Below are positions 42,075-50,160 of a DNA stretch of 64,000 nucleotides, in pieces. The DNA is from Actinomycetes bacterium. GTDB lineage: Bacteria > Actinomycetota > Acidimicrobiia > Acidimicrobiales > RAAP-2. The stretch covers positions 1 through 64,000 of the forward strand of contig JAKATH010000002.1 of NCBI GenBank assembly GCA_021828055.1. Direction: 5' to 3'. Position 1 is the stretch's first letter. Each line of letters begins with the position of its first letter. Under the pieces are notes generated by a model. That model had not been told where the DNA came from. It did not search any database and saw only the letters and a list, made by a program, of their open reading frames with translations. The position numbers and the translations under genes were made by a program.

Positions 42075-42767
42075 TCAGGCGTTCTGCTGGTGCGTCGTCA
42101 CGTAGAGGCGGCGGGAGAGGTCGGCGCCGATCGCCACCTTCGCACCTCCCGTATCGAGCATCAGGGTTCCGTCGGGCGCGCGGGACACCACGGTCGCGGT
42201 CGTGCCAGGCACCAACCGGTGGTCGTCGAGATAGACGAGTGCGTCCATGTCCATCTCGACGTTTTCGGTGATGCGCTCGAGCCGGACGCGGTCACCCGCC
42301 TCCACGTCGGCAAGAGCGTGCTGGGCGGCATCGGAAAAACGAGTGCGGGAGCCCGGAATCGGGTTGCCGTGAGGGCACGTCGCGGGGTCGCCCAGCAGCT
42401 GCACGAGCCGGGCCTCCACGTCGTCGGAGATGACGTGCTCCCACCGACCGGCCTCGCGGTGGACCTTCGACCACTCGAGTCCGATCACGTCGGCGAGTAG
42501 GCGCTCGGCGAGACGGTGCTTCCGAACGACCTTCTCCGCCAGCCGGCAGCCCTTGTCCGTGAGCTCCACCACACGGCCCGCCCTGCGCACGTAGCCGTCC
42601 TCGACGAGCCGGTCGAGCATCTCGGAGACCGACGGCGCGGAGCGTCCGAGGCGCTCGGCGATCCGCGCCTGGATGGGCAGAGTCCCCTCCTCCTTCAGGG
42701 AGTGGACCGTCTGGAGGTACTCCTCGACCGGGGGGTGGTAGCCGTCGTCCATCGCCGAATGCGTCAC
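42075..42767 (-). CDS. DtxR/MntR-family metal-dependent repressor
   Basis: The 230-residue protein has an N-terminal winged helix (S-A-P-S-V-S-E-M-L-D-R-L recognition region), the dimerisation/metal domain with E-A-G-R-W-E-H-V-I-S-D-D-V-E and C-P-H-G-N-P-I-P-G, and a C-terminal SH3-like FeoA domain. Compared with DtxR/IdeR, the Met10 position appears as Glu (V-E-E-Y-L) and the Cys102 position as Gly (E-A-G-R-W-E-H), while Glu105 and His106 remain. This suggests a manganese-type or altered metal site. It starts at a GTG eight bases after TAGGCT. Confidence 0.9.
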   Translation of the reverse strand: MTHSAMDDGYHPPVEEYLQTVHSLKEEGTLPIQARIAERLGRSAPSVSEMLDRLVEDGYVRRAGRVVELTDKGCRLAEKVVRKHRLAERLLADVIGLEWSKVHREAGRWEHVISDDVEARLVQLLGDPATCPHGNPIPGSRTRFSDAAQHALADVEAGDRVRLERITENVEMDMDALVYLDDHRLVPGTTATVVSRAPDGTLMLDTGGAKVAIGADLSRRLYVTTHQQNA

Positions 42768-42775
42768 TCGCGTCG

Positions 42776-42781
42776 AGCCTA
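42776..42781 (-). promoter_or_regulatory. Predicted -10 box of the DtxR-family gene
   Basis: TAGGCT on the minus strand, eight bases before the GTG at 42767. The divergent phosphorylase promoter lies about 110 bases away. Confidence 0.45.
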
Positions 42782-42889
42782 TCGAGGACGTCCCCGGCGG
42801 TGAGCCCGGCGCGGGCCGCCACCTCGGCCACCGTGGCCCCCGGAAGGTGCTTGGACCGCGGGTTCGGCTCTATGGGGACTCTGCTTGGC

Positions 42890-42895
42890 TAGCAT
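42890..42895 (+). promoter_or_regulatory. Predicted -10 box of the nucleoside phosphorylase (leaderless)
   Basis: TAGCAT lies eight bases before the GTG at 42904 and overlaps CTTGGCTAGC. It fixes the start downstream of the frame's first ATG. Confidence 0.5.
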
Positions 42896-42903
42896 TTGCG
42901 CTG

Positions 42904-43827
42904 GTGCCCACCACGAGTCCTGGCGCGCCCGGCGCCAACCCCTTCGATCAGGCGCGTATCGCCGCACGGGAGCTCGGACGGATGACCGGCGCGGCCCACC
43001 ACGACGTCCTCGTCGTGCTGGGCACCGGCCTCTTCGGCGCGGCCGACCACCTCGGAGCTGGGGGCGCACCGATCGACCTCACCTCGCTGCCGTGGTTCGC
43101 CCGCTTCACGGGGCCCGGCCACCGTCCCGAGGCTTGGTCGGTGGACCTGGAGGGCAAGAGGACGCTGATCGTGGCCGGACGTCTCCACCTCTACGAAGGC
43201 AGGTCCCCGGCCGAAGTCGTCCATGCGGTGCGCACCGCGATCGCCGCGGGGACGAAGACCGTCGTGCTCACTTGCAGCGCAGGCGCTGTGAACCCGAGCC
43301 TCTCGCTCGGGGACGTCGTCGCGATCCGCGACCACCTGAACCTGACCGGAACGTCGCCGCTCGTGGGAACGACGACCGACGGCGTGAGGTCGCGCCACGT
43401 GGACATGACGGACGCCTGGTCGCCGCACCTTCGGGCGCTCGCCCGCGCGGTCGCCTCCATCCAAGAGGGTGTGTACGCCCAGATGCCGGGGCCGCAGCTC
43501 GAGACTCCAGCCGAGGTCCGCATGCTCGCGGCGCTCGGCGCCGATCTCGTGGGCATGTCGACGGTTCCAGAGGCGATCGCCGCGCGCCACCTCGGAGCAC
43601 AGGTGCTCGGGCTCGCCGTCGTCACCAACGCCGCGGCGGGTCCCCGTGCGGAACCGCTCGACGTGGACGAGGTGGTGCGGATCGCGAGCGGCTCGGCGCC
43701 CGCAGTCGCGCAGGTGGTCGCCGGCGTCGTGCGTGCGCTCGACCCTCCAGAACCGCCCGGGACGGTGCCGCACGAAGCCGGCCACGCGGCCTCTGGGGGC
43801 GATGAACCGGAGACTGCACCCCAATAG
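42904..43827 (+). CDS. punA: Purine nucleoside phosphorylase
   Basis: The trimeric-type phosphorylase cleaves purine (deoxy)nucleosides to base and ribose 1-phosphate for salvage. The 307-residue protein has V-V-L-G-T-G-L at the N-terminus, G-R-L-H-L-Y-E-G, the L-T-C-S-A-G-A-V-N segment, Y-A-Q-M-P-G-P-Q-L-E-T-P-A-E, M-S-T-V-P-E and V-T-N-A-A-A-G. The start at GTG 42904 follows the promoter; an upstream ATG at 42847 would add 19 non-homologous residues. It converges on rpmA. Confidence 0.92.
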   Translation: MPTTSPGAPGANPFDQARIAARELGRMTGAAHHDVLVVLGTGLFGAADHLGAGGAPIDLTSLPWFARFTGPGHRPEAWSVDLEGKRTLIVAGRLHLYEGRSPAEVVHAVRTAIAAGTKTVVLTCSAGAVNPSLSLGDVVAIRDHLNLTGTSPLVGTTTDGVRSRHVDMTDAWSPHLRALARAVASIQEGVYAQMPGPQLETPAEVRMLAALGADLVGMSTVPEAIAARHLGAQVLGLAVVTNAAAGPRAEPLDVDEVVRIASGSAPAVAQVVAGVVRALDPPEPPGTVPHEAGHAASGGDEPETAPQ

Positions 43828-43876
43828 GCGGCTCCCGGGAAGCGTCGGGCGCCGCTCGCCGGTGACGCGGGCGCGG

Positions 43877-44128
43877 TCAGCCGGGCAGCACGTCGACGAG
43901 CTTGCGGTCCTTGCGGCTGGCGAACTTCACGACCCCGTCTGCGGTCGCGAACAACGTGTCATCCCCTCCGCGCCCGACGTTCACGCCGGGATGGAACCGC
44001 GTGCCGCGCTGCCGGACGATGATCGCTCCTGCGCGCACCGTCGTCCCATCGAACACCTTCACGCCGAGACGTTGCGCGTTCGAATCGCGGCCGTTGCGCG
44101 TCGAGCCTCCTCCTTTGGTCTTCGACAT
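43877..44128 (-). CDS. rpmA: 50S ribosomal protein L27
   Basis: L27 reaches the peptidyl transferase centre through its N-terminus. The 83-residue protein begins [15 protein letters not shown] and continues [13 protein letters not shown] and [10 protein letters not shown]. There is no cleavable N-terminal extension. GAGGAGG precedes the ATG and rplU is directly upstream. Confidence 0.97.
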   Translation of the reverse strand: MSKTKGGGSTRNGRDSNAQRLGVKVFDGTTVRAGAIIVRQRGTRFHPGVNVGRGGDDTLFATADGVVKFASRKDRKLVDVLPG

Positions 44129-44152
44129 CGGTCCTCCTCGTGCTCTTCGACC

Positions 44153-44467
44153 TCAGCGGGTCGCGATGGAGACGATCTCCACCGTCGAGTAACGCTGGCG
44201 GTGCCCCCAGCGGCGCCGCTGGTTGGTCTTCGCCTTGTAGGTCATGGCGCGGATCTTCGGACCGAGCTCCTCGCCCACCACCTTCCCGGTGACCGTCACG
44301 CCGGCGAGCTGGTCCGCGCCGGCGCGTACCGACCCTCCGTCATCGACGAAGAGGACCGGCTCCAAGACGACCTCCGCCCCCACGGGCTGGCCGAGGCGCT
44401 CCAGGCGGATGCGCTGTCCCTCGGCGACGCGCTCCTGTTTGCCTCCGCTGCGGATCACGGCGTACAT
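44153..44467 (-). CDS. rplU: 50S ribosomal protein L21
   Basis: L21 binds 23S rRNA next to L20. The 104-residue protein has the expected Y-A-V-I-R-S-G-G-K-Q-E-R-V start and the C-terminal K-A-K-T-N-Q-R-R-R-W-G-H-R-Q segment. It is followed by rpmA, the conserved pair. The ATG lies nine bases after a TACACT box with no ribosome-binding site between. Confidence 0.96.
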   Translation of the reverse strand: MYAVIRSGGKQERVAEGQRIRLERLGQPVGAEVVLEPVLFVDDGGSVRAGADQLAGVTVTGKVVGEELGPKIRAMTYKAKTNQRRRWGHRQRYSTVEIVSIATR

Positions 44468-44476
44468 GGGAACGAA

Positions 44477-44482
44477 AGTGTA
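44477..44482 (-). promoter_or_regulatory. Predicted -10 box of rplU-rpmA
   Basis: TACACT on the minus strand, nine bases before the rplU ATG. It lies just beyond the rng stop, so rplU-rpmA can be transcribed independently of rng. Confidence 0.5.
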
Positions 44483-44493
44483 CTCCAGCGCAG

Positions 44494-46113
44494 TCAGAGA
44501 ACCGACGCGTCAAGGACGATCCCCCGACCGTGGCAGACCTGGCACTCGGAGGAGACTGACTCGATGAGGCCTTCGGAGATCCGCTTTCTGGTCATCTCGA
44601 CGAGTCCCAGCTCGGATATGTCGAAGATCTGGGTCCTCGTCTTGTCCCGGGCCAGCGCGGCCCGGAGCGCCGCAGCGACCTTCTCGCGGTTCTCCTTGAG
44701 CTCCATGTCGATGAAATCGATGACGATGATGCCGCCGATGTCCCGGAGCCGGAGCTGGCGAGCGACTTCATCGGCGGCTTCCAGGTTGTTGCGGAAGACG
44801 GTCTCTTCGAGGCTGCTCTTGCCAACGTTCTTCCCGGTGTTGACATCGATCACGGTCAGCGCCTCGGTGCGCTCGATGATCAGGGATCCTCCCGAGGGCA
44901 GCCACACCTTGCGGTCGAGCGCCTTGTGCAGCTGCTCGTGCACGTGGTAATGGTCGAAGAGCGACTGACCTTCGGCCCGTGCGTCGTAGAGCTCGACTCG
45001 GTCCGCGAGGTCGGGGCTGACCATCTCGACGTAGCCGCGTACCTGGTCGAACAGGGTCGGGTCGTCGATGATCACCCCGCGGTACTCGCTGTTCAGCTCC
45101 TCGCGCAGGATCCGGACCGCCAGCTCGGGCTCGCTGTACAAGAGGCCTGGCCCGGTCATGCGCGCAGCAGCTCGCTCGATCGACGTCCACTGCTGGAGCA
45201 GCCCTTCCACGTCGCGGCGAAGCTCCTCTTCTGTGGCGCCCTCTGCCGCCGTCCGGACGATCAAGCCGTGGCCAGAGGGACGGACGGCATCCACGATCTT
45301 GCGCAACCGACGCCTCTCGTTGTCCCCGAGCCTCTTGGAGATCCCGACGGCGTCGCTGTTCGGGACGAACACGGCGAACCGCCCCGGGAGGGACACTTCT
45401 TGGGTCAGCCGAGCCCCTTTCGTCCCGATCGGGTTCTTCGTCACCTGGCACAGGATCAGCTGGCCCGGCCGTAGGACCTCCTCGATCCTGGGCCCGGGCC
45501 CGCGGCCGCCGGAATCGACGTCGTCGGTGTCATAGCGGACGTCGCCGCGGTAGAGCACGGCGTTCTTCGGAATCCCGATGTCGACGAATGCCGCCTCCAT
45601 GCCAGGGAGCACGTTCTGGACCCGACCTGCATAGATGTTCCCGTCGATCTGCGTCGTCTCGTCCTGGGCGTGCGACACGAAGTGCTGGACCAGCGACCGG
45701 CCTTCGAGGACCGCGATCTGGGAGACTCCGGGCTGGACGTGGACGCAGATCAGATAACGGCCGGTCGAACGGCCCTTGCGCTCCCTCCCGCCTCGGCGGC
45801 GGCGTCGCTTCGACGGTGCCACGGCGAGGTCGTCCGCGTCTGCACCTGCCCCGTCGACCTCCTCCCCCAGTGGCCCAGGAGAGGAGGGGAGCGGTGCGAC
45901 AAGTGGTCGTACCACGGGTGCGGGCCTCGTGTCGCCGATCCGTGGCCGCGCAGGGGCGGGTGCCGACGCCTCCCTCAGCGTTTCTGCTTCGGTACGGTCT
46001 GGACCGTCACCCGGCCCGCGAACCGCCGACCGAACCGGCTCGTCCGTCGCCGGTGCCGCGTCGCCAACCACCGGGGGGGCCGTCGCAGCGCGCCCGTTCT
46101 CCAGCTCTTCCAT
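44494..46113 (-). CDS. rng: Ribonuclease E/G
   Basis: RNase E/G is an endoribonuclease for rRNA and mRNA processing. The 539-residue protein has an N-terminal low-complexity region of about 125 residues with basic R-R-R-R-G-G-R-E-R, an S1 domain (N-I-Y-A-G-R-V-Q-N-V-L-P-G-M-E-A), the catalytic aspartates in I-D-V-N-T-G and I-V-I-D-F-I-D-M-E, and the zinc-link C-Q-V-C-H-G-R-G near the end. AAGGAGGG precedes the ATG. It lies beside rplU-rpmA as in other bacteria; the upstream radical SAM-linked genes are broken. Confidence 0.95.
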   Translation of the reverse strand: MEELENGRAATAPPVVGDAAPATDEPVRSAVRGPGDGPDRTEAETLREASAPAPARPRIGDTRPAPVVRPLVAPLPSSPGPLGEEVDGAGADADDLAVAPSKRRRRRGGRERKGRSTGRYLICVHVQPGVSQIAVLEGRSLVQHFVSHAQDETTQIDGNIYAGRVQNVLPGMEAAFVDIGIPKNAVLYRGDVRYDTDDVDSGGRGPGPRIEEVLRPGQLILCQVTKNPIGTKGARLTQEVSLPGRFAVFVPNSDAVGISKRLGDNERRRLRKIVDAVRPSGHGLIVRTAAEGATEEELRRDVEGLLQQWTSIERAAARMTGPGLLYSEPELAVRILREELNSEYRGVIIDDPTLFDQVRGYVEMVSPDLADRVELYDARAEGQSLFDHYHVHEQLHKALDRKVWLPSGGSLIIERTEALTVIDVNTGKNVGKSSLEETVFRNNLEAADEVARQLRLRDIGGIIVIDFIDMELKENREKVAAALRAALARDKTRTQIFDISELGLVEMTRKRISEGLIESVSSECQVCHGRGIVLDASVL

Positions 46114-46137
46114 GAGGGAGATCCCTCCTTCGACGTG

Positions 46138-46648
46138 TCATGTCGCCCGCCCTTCGGCGTGCGGGGCGACGACACCAGGCTCGCGGCCGCAAGCGGCCAG
46201 CGGCTCCACCCGGGCGCCGTCGCGCTCGATCCATTGATGCAGCCGGCAGGGCCGTAAGCGCCGCACGCCGGGGCCAAGTGCCTCCAGGAGCTCCCTCGGT
46301 CGCACGCCACTCGGCCTGGTGGCGAGCTCCGCCTCGAGCCAGGCGCGCTCACCGTGCGTCAGCTCGTCGGGCACGCCGTCGGCGTGAGGGAAGGCCACCA
46401 GGGCCAGCGATGGGGGACGCAGGTCGTCAGGTGCAGATCGCCCTTTGCGCTCCCATTCGACCAGTGCAGTCGGTGCAGCAAGCAGCCGCTCGACCCGCGA
46501 CGCCAGCTTCTCTGCTGCCAAACCGAGCACCTCCAGCTCCCAGCTGCTCGATGATACCTCGTACTGGGGCGACCGAGACCCCCATCCGCACGGCGTCGCG
46601 ATGGCTCGTGAACCGGATCTTGCCGACCTTCGAACAGCGGATGTGCAC
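46138..46648 (-). pseudogene. Remnant of a TIGR03936 (DUF2344) radical SAM-linked gene
   Basis: The start of the family is visible from a GTG at 46648: K-V-G-K-I-R-F-T-S-H-R-D-A-V-R-M. The next family segment (W-E-R-A-L-R-R and about 100 residues) is missing. A different frame then resumes with the C-terminal part: W-E-L-E-V-L-G, L-V-E-W-E-R-K-G-R-S-A-P-D-D-L-R-P, A-T-R-P-S-G-V-R-P-R-E-L-L-E-A-L and H-Q-W-I-E-R-D-G-A-R. An internal deletion with frameshift near 46585 is the simplest reading. It sits between mrdA and rng, where the intact gene is usually found in relatives. Confidence 0.7.
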
Positions 46649-46659
46649 ACGCGCCGGGG

Positions 46660-47060
46660 GGGTCCCGTCGCACCGCCCGCACCCCCGTCAGCGCCGGGCT
46701 CCCAGGAGCTGGAGGGGATGCGCCCGCCGTGCTCGAGATCCTGTCCCGTCCCCTGGCTCCCCCCGGCAGGAGGGTGGGGGAACGCCACGACGTCCTCGGT
46801 GCCGAAGCCGGTGCACGCGCCGGCGGGTGGCTCCCCACGGAGAAGAGCGGTACGCCGCCGTCCGCATTGCCGACTCCATGTCGACCCAGGGGGCGTACGA
46901 GCGTTCGGCGAACGCTCTTCGAGCACGTCCCGGCGATCGTTCGGCAGCTCGTAGAGGCCCTCGGCTCCCCCGGGACGACGCCGGGGGATCAGCGCCGGCT
47001 CCTGCACGCCGAAACGGAGCGCCTCGACCCGCGGCCGGAGTGGCTCCAGCGAGACTACGG
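46660..47060 (-). pseudogene. Frameshifted remnant of a TIGR03960 B12-binding radical SAM gene
   Basis: Consecutive pieces of the family's N-terminal region appear in different frames. One frame gives R-P-R-V-E-A-L-R-F-G-V-Q-E-P-A and G-L-Y-E-L-P-N-D-R-R-D-V-L-E-E-R-S. A second gives F-A-E-R-S-Y-A-P-W-V-D-M-E-S-A-M-R-T-A (46912-46856). A third gives G-V-P-L-F-S-V-G-S-H-P-P-A-R (46856-46815), then the first frame returns with E-D-V-V-A-F. The order matches the N-terminus of these proteins, but the catalytic Cys cluster and about 500 residues are absent. Intact relatives precede a TIGR03936 gene, as this remnant does. Short length makes the call moderate. Confidence 0.6.
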
Positions 47061-47070
47061 CCGGACCACC

Positions 47071-49629
47071 CTACGGCGGCCCCCGCTCGCTCTTCGAAGA
47101 GCGCCGGCGCTCGCGCACGGTCGGCACACGTCGTGGCACGACGGTGGAGCCCGTGGCGCCGGCTGGACGAGATGTCGGCGCGGCCGTGGTGGTGGTGGTC
47201 GGCGCAGCCGTCGTGGTGGTGGTCGGCGCGGCCGTGGTGGTGGTGGTCGGCGCGGCCGTCGTGGTGGTGGTCGGCGCGGCCGTGGTGGTGGTGGTCGGCG
47301 CGGCCGTCGTGGTGGTGGTCGGCGCGGCTGTGGTGGTGGTCGGCGCGGCCGTCGTGGTGGTGGTCGGCGCGGCTGTGGTGGTGGTCGGCGCGGCTGTCGT
47401 GGTGGTGGTGGTCGATGTGGAGCTGGGCGCAGCCGTGGTGGTGGTCGACGCTGCGGTGCCCGACTTGGGAGGCGACGTGCCGGGAGAAAGCTTCGGCTGG
47501 TGCGCAGCGGTCGGCAGCTCGAGCGACGCGGACGGCGGGTGAGCGTACAGGTAGTTGAAGATCTTGGCGACTGCAGGTGCTGCGCCCGCCTCCCCGTAGC
47601 CTCCCTGGGCGACGGCGACGGCGACCACGTACTGGGTTGTCCCGTTCACAGGGCCGAACCCGACGAACCAGGCGTTCGGCGCACGTCCTGACCGTGTTGT
47701 CGCGGTTGTGGCGGTGCCGGTCTTTCCCGCGATCACGTACGAGCTCGGCACTTTCGAGTACTGCTGGAACGTCCCGTAGGCGGTCCCTTTCGGTGTGTGG
47801 GTGGCACCGACGAACCCCTGGAGCATCGCCTGGTAGTCCGTGGGTGTGAGCGAGACGTGTCCGGTCACCTTGGGCTCGACCCGCTTGACGAGTTTGCCTT
47901 CCGGGGAGACGACGGCGCCGACGACCTCGGGTTGGTGACGGACCCCGTGATCGGCGAAGGTCGCGTACGCCACCGCCTCCTCGATGGGCGTGATCACGGT
48001 CTCGCCCTGGCCGAACGCCATCTCGATGTTTGTCCCCGGGTACCAGGAGGTGTTCGGGTAGTTCTTCGGTGTGAGCTGGTGGAGCTTCTCGCGCATCCGC
48101 TGGCTGTCCACGCGGCCTTGCACCTCTCCGGGCAGGTCGATGCCCGTCAAGTCACCGTAGCCGTACTCGTGGGCCACCCTCTGGATCCCTGTGTTGCCGT
48201 AGCGTGAGCGTGAAAGCCAGAACTGAAGGCCGAGTGTGTAGAAGAAGAAGTCGTCCGACTCCGCAAGGGCCAGCCGAATTGTGATGATCCCGGCGTCGAA
48301 CGCTGTCGCGTCGTGAAACGTGCACCCCGACGTGCATGTCGGATCTCCATGTGCCCTGACTGTGAAGACTCCGGTGTCGTCCTTGGTCGACGTCGGCGTG
48401 ATGAGTCCAGTCTGCAATGCAGCGGTGGCGGTGGCGAGCTTGAACGTGGACCCGGGGGTGTACAGACCCTGGATCGCGTAGTCGTTCAGGGGGCATCCGC
48501 CTGTCGCGACGGTGCATCCCGCGCGCAACGCATCGTAATGGGCCGTCGAGATCCCGCCGACCCACTCTGTGAGGTTGTAGGAGGGGTAGGAAGCGAGCGC
48601 AAGGACGGCACCGGTCTGAGCGTCGAGCACGACGGCAGCACCGTTCGTCGCGCCGGGATGCGTCCCAGCTGTGAGCCTGGAACGGTCCGAGAAGATGACT
48701 GTGGCCAGGTTCTGCTGGACGTTCTTCTGGAGCTCACTTGTGATGTTCAGCTCCACAGTGTCGCCCTGGACTGGCCTGGTCCTGCGAAGCACTCCGACCT
48801 CTGTGCCCGTGGGCGTGACTTCGAGTGTCTCGTGTCCGGCTTTGCCGCGCAGGTAGCGCTCTTCTGCGAGCTCGACGCCCGCCTTCCCGATCACGGACGT
48901 CTGCGAATACCCACCGTTGGGATGAGCCTTGAGAAATGTCGCTGTGATGGGCCCTGTGTAACCAAGCACGTGAGTGCCAGTTGTCCCGCCCTGAGGATAA
49001 TCGCGGACCGTCACCTGAACGACTGTCACGCCAGGGAATTGGGACTGATGCGCGTCCAGGTACTGGACGACAGCGGGGGAAGCGCTCTGCAGCACTGGAA
49101 CCGGCTCGTAAGGACTGTACTGGAGGTCTGTGAGCGCGGCTCGAACCGCTGCCGGCGTGATGCCGCACAGCGCGGCCACCTTCCCGACGATCGAGGGGTT
49201 CGACGCGGCTTCAACCCGTGAGAGCACGACTTCGTTCTCCACCTTGTTGCCGGCGAGCACCGTGTCCTGACGGTCGACGATGAGCCCCCGAGGAGCCGGG
49301 ATTGTGACCGTCCGAAGCGAGTCCTGGTTGACGGCCGCCGCGTACTGGTGGCGGTCGATGACCTGGAGATCCCACAGCCGGAGCACCATCACACCGAACA
49401 GGATGAAGACGATCGCAGCCACCACGCGCATGCGCACCCGCGGACGGGCCGGCACCTCTTCGGGCGAAGCAACGAGGGCCGCGACGTTGACGCTGCGGCG
49501 CGGACGCATCCGTGGCTGGTGGGACCGGCGCCTCGCGTGAGCCCCGCCCGAGCGGGACTTCCCACGTGCGATCGCCCTCGGGAACAGCCGGCTGCTCCGG
49601 AAGGGATGGAGGAGGGAGCGACGCTTCAC
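47071..49629 (-). CDS. mrdA: Penicillin-binding protein 2, elongasome transpeptidase
   Basis: PBP2 cross-links peptidoglycan during side-wall growth. The 852-residue protein has a cytoplasmic N-terminus, one membrane anchor (V-V-A-A-I-V-F-I-L-F-G-V), the dimerisation domain (P-A-P-R-G-L-I-V-D-R) and the transpeptidase domain with S-x-x-K in T-P-G-S-T-F-K, the S-D-D second motif (Asp in place of Asn, as in other PBP2) and A-G-K-T-G-T-A. The last 110 or so residues are a (T)4-A-A-P repeat tail outside the cell. The GTG start overlaps the mreD stop by four bases. The expected rodA partner is not next to it. Confidence 0.95.
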   Translation of the reverse strand: MKRRSLLHPFRSSRLFPRAIARGKSRSGGAHARRRSHQPRMRPRRSVNVAALVASPEEVPARPRVRMRVVAAIVFILFGVMVLRLWDLQVIDRHQYAAAVNQDSLRTVTIPAPRGLIVDRQDTVLAGNKVENEVVLSRVEAASNPSIVGKVAALCGITPAAVRAALTDLQYSPYEPVPVLQSASPAVVQYLDAHQSQFPGVTVVQVTVRDYPQGGTTGTHVLGYTGPITATFLKAHPNGGYSQTSVIGKAGVELAEERYLRGKAGHETLEVTPTGTEVGVLRRTRPVQGDTVELNITSELQKNVQQNLATVIFSDRSRLTAGTHPGATNGAAVVLDAQTGAVLALASYPSYNLTEWVGGISTAHYDALRAGCTVATGGCPLNDYAIQGLYTPGSTFKLATATAALQTGLITPTSTKDDTGVFTVRAHGDPTCTSGCTFHDATAFDAGIITIRLALAESDDFFFYTLGLQFWLSRSRYGNTGIQRVAHEYGYGDLTGIDLPGEVQGRVDSQRMREKLHQLTPKNYPNTSWYPGTNIEMAFGQGETVITPIEEAVAYATFADHGVRHQPEVVGAVVSPEGKLVKRVEPKVTGHVSLTPTDYQAMLQGFVGATHTPKGTAYGTFQQYSKVPSSYVIAGKTGTATTATTRSGRAPNAWFVGFGPVNGTTQYVVAVAVAQGGYGEAGAAPAVAKIFNYLYAHPPSASLELPTAAHQPKLSPGTSPPKSGTAASTTTTAAPSSTSTTTTTTAAPTTTTAAPTTTTTAAPTTTTAAPTTTTTAAPTTTTTAAPTTTTTAAPTTTTTAAPTTTTTAAPTTTTTAAPTSRPAGATGSTVVPRRVPTVRERRRSSKSERGPP
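47170..47440. repeat. 21/24-bp tandem repeats in the mrdA 3' end
   Basis: Units of GGCGCGGCCGTCGTGGTGGTG with small length changes encode the Thr-rich T-T-T-T-A-A-P tail of PBP2, about a dozen copies. All indels are multiples of three. Such Thr/Pro tails can serve as extracytoplasmic stalks or glycosylation sites. Confidence 0.9.
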
Positions 49630-50144
49630 CGAATCCCGCCTGCGACGGACCCCTGGTCGGGGGGGGTGAGCGCCCAGCGCATGAGACGCACCGCCGGTCC
49701 TGCGAGCAGGGCGTTGGGGACTGCCACGACGACGACGACGACAGGCAAGTTCACGTGGAGGAACTGGGACTCCCCGAGCACCGCGCCGAGCACCGCGTAC
49801 AGCATGACCGCGACCGCGCTCGCGCCGAGCGCGACCACGGTCGGGAGCCCGCGCACCTCACGCACCAGACTTCCCGAGATCGCCCCCACCCCGAAGCCGA
49901 CGACCGTCCCGACCAGGGCGCTCAACCCGAGTGGCGTCGGCGTGAGCAGATCTGCCGCGAACCCCGCCAAGAACCCGACCGCTGCGCCCTCGACCGGGCC
50001 AGCGACCACTCCGGCTGCGATGGGCAGGAGGAACATGATGTCCGGCGACATGCCACCGAGGCGGACGTCGAGGACAACGGTCGCCTGGGCCAGAAGCGCG
50101 ACAGCGACGACGAGAAGCGCCCGGACGACGGCGCGGCCGCTCAT
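49626..50144 (-). CDS. mreD: Rod shape-determining protein MreD
   Basis: The 172-residue integral membrane protein has about five hydrophobic helices and the pattern L-G-G-M-S-P-D-I-M-F-L-L and G-F-L-A-G-F-A-A-D-L-L typical of MreD. It belongs to the elongasome with MreB, MreC and PBP2. It lies between mreC and mrdA, overlapping mrdA by four bases. Confidence 0.9.
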   Translation of the reverse strand: MSGRAVVRALLVVAVALLAQATVVLDVRLGGMSPDIMFLLPIAAGVVAGPVEGAAVGFLAGFAADLLTPTPLGLSALVGTVVGFGVGAISGSLVREVRGLPTVVALGASAVAVMLYAVLGAVLGESQFLHVNLPVVVVVVAVPNALLAGPAVRLMRWALTPPDQGSVAGGIR

Positions 50145-50160
50145 CCTTCCGCTACCCCCC

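Noticed and set aside
46688-47558. Overlapping ORFs around the mrdA 3' end and the radical SAM debris
   Set aside because: They are out-of-frame readings of the Thr-tail repeats and of pseudogene sequence.
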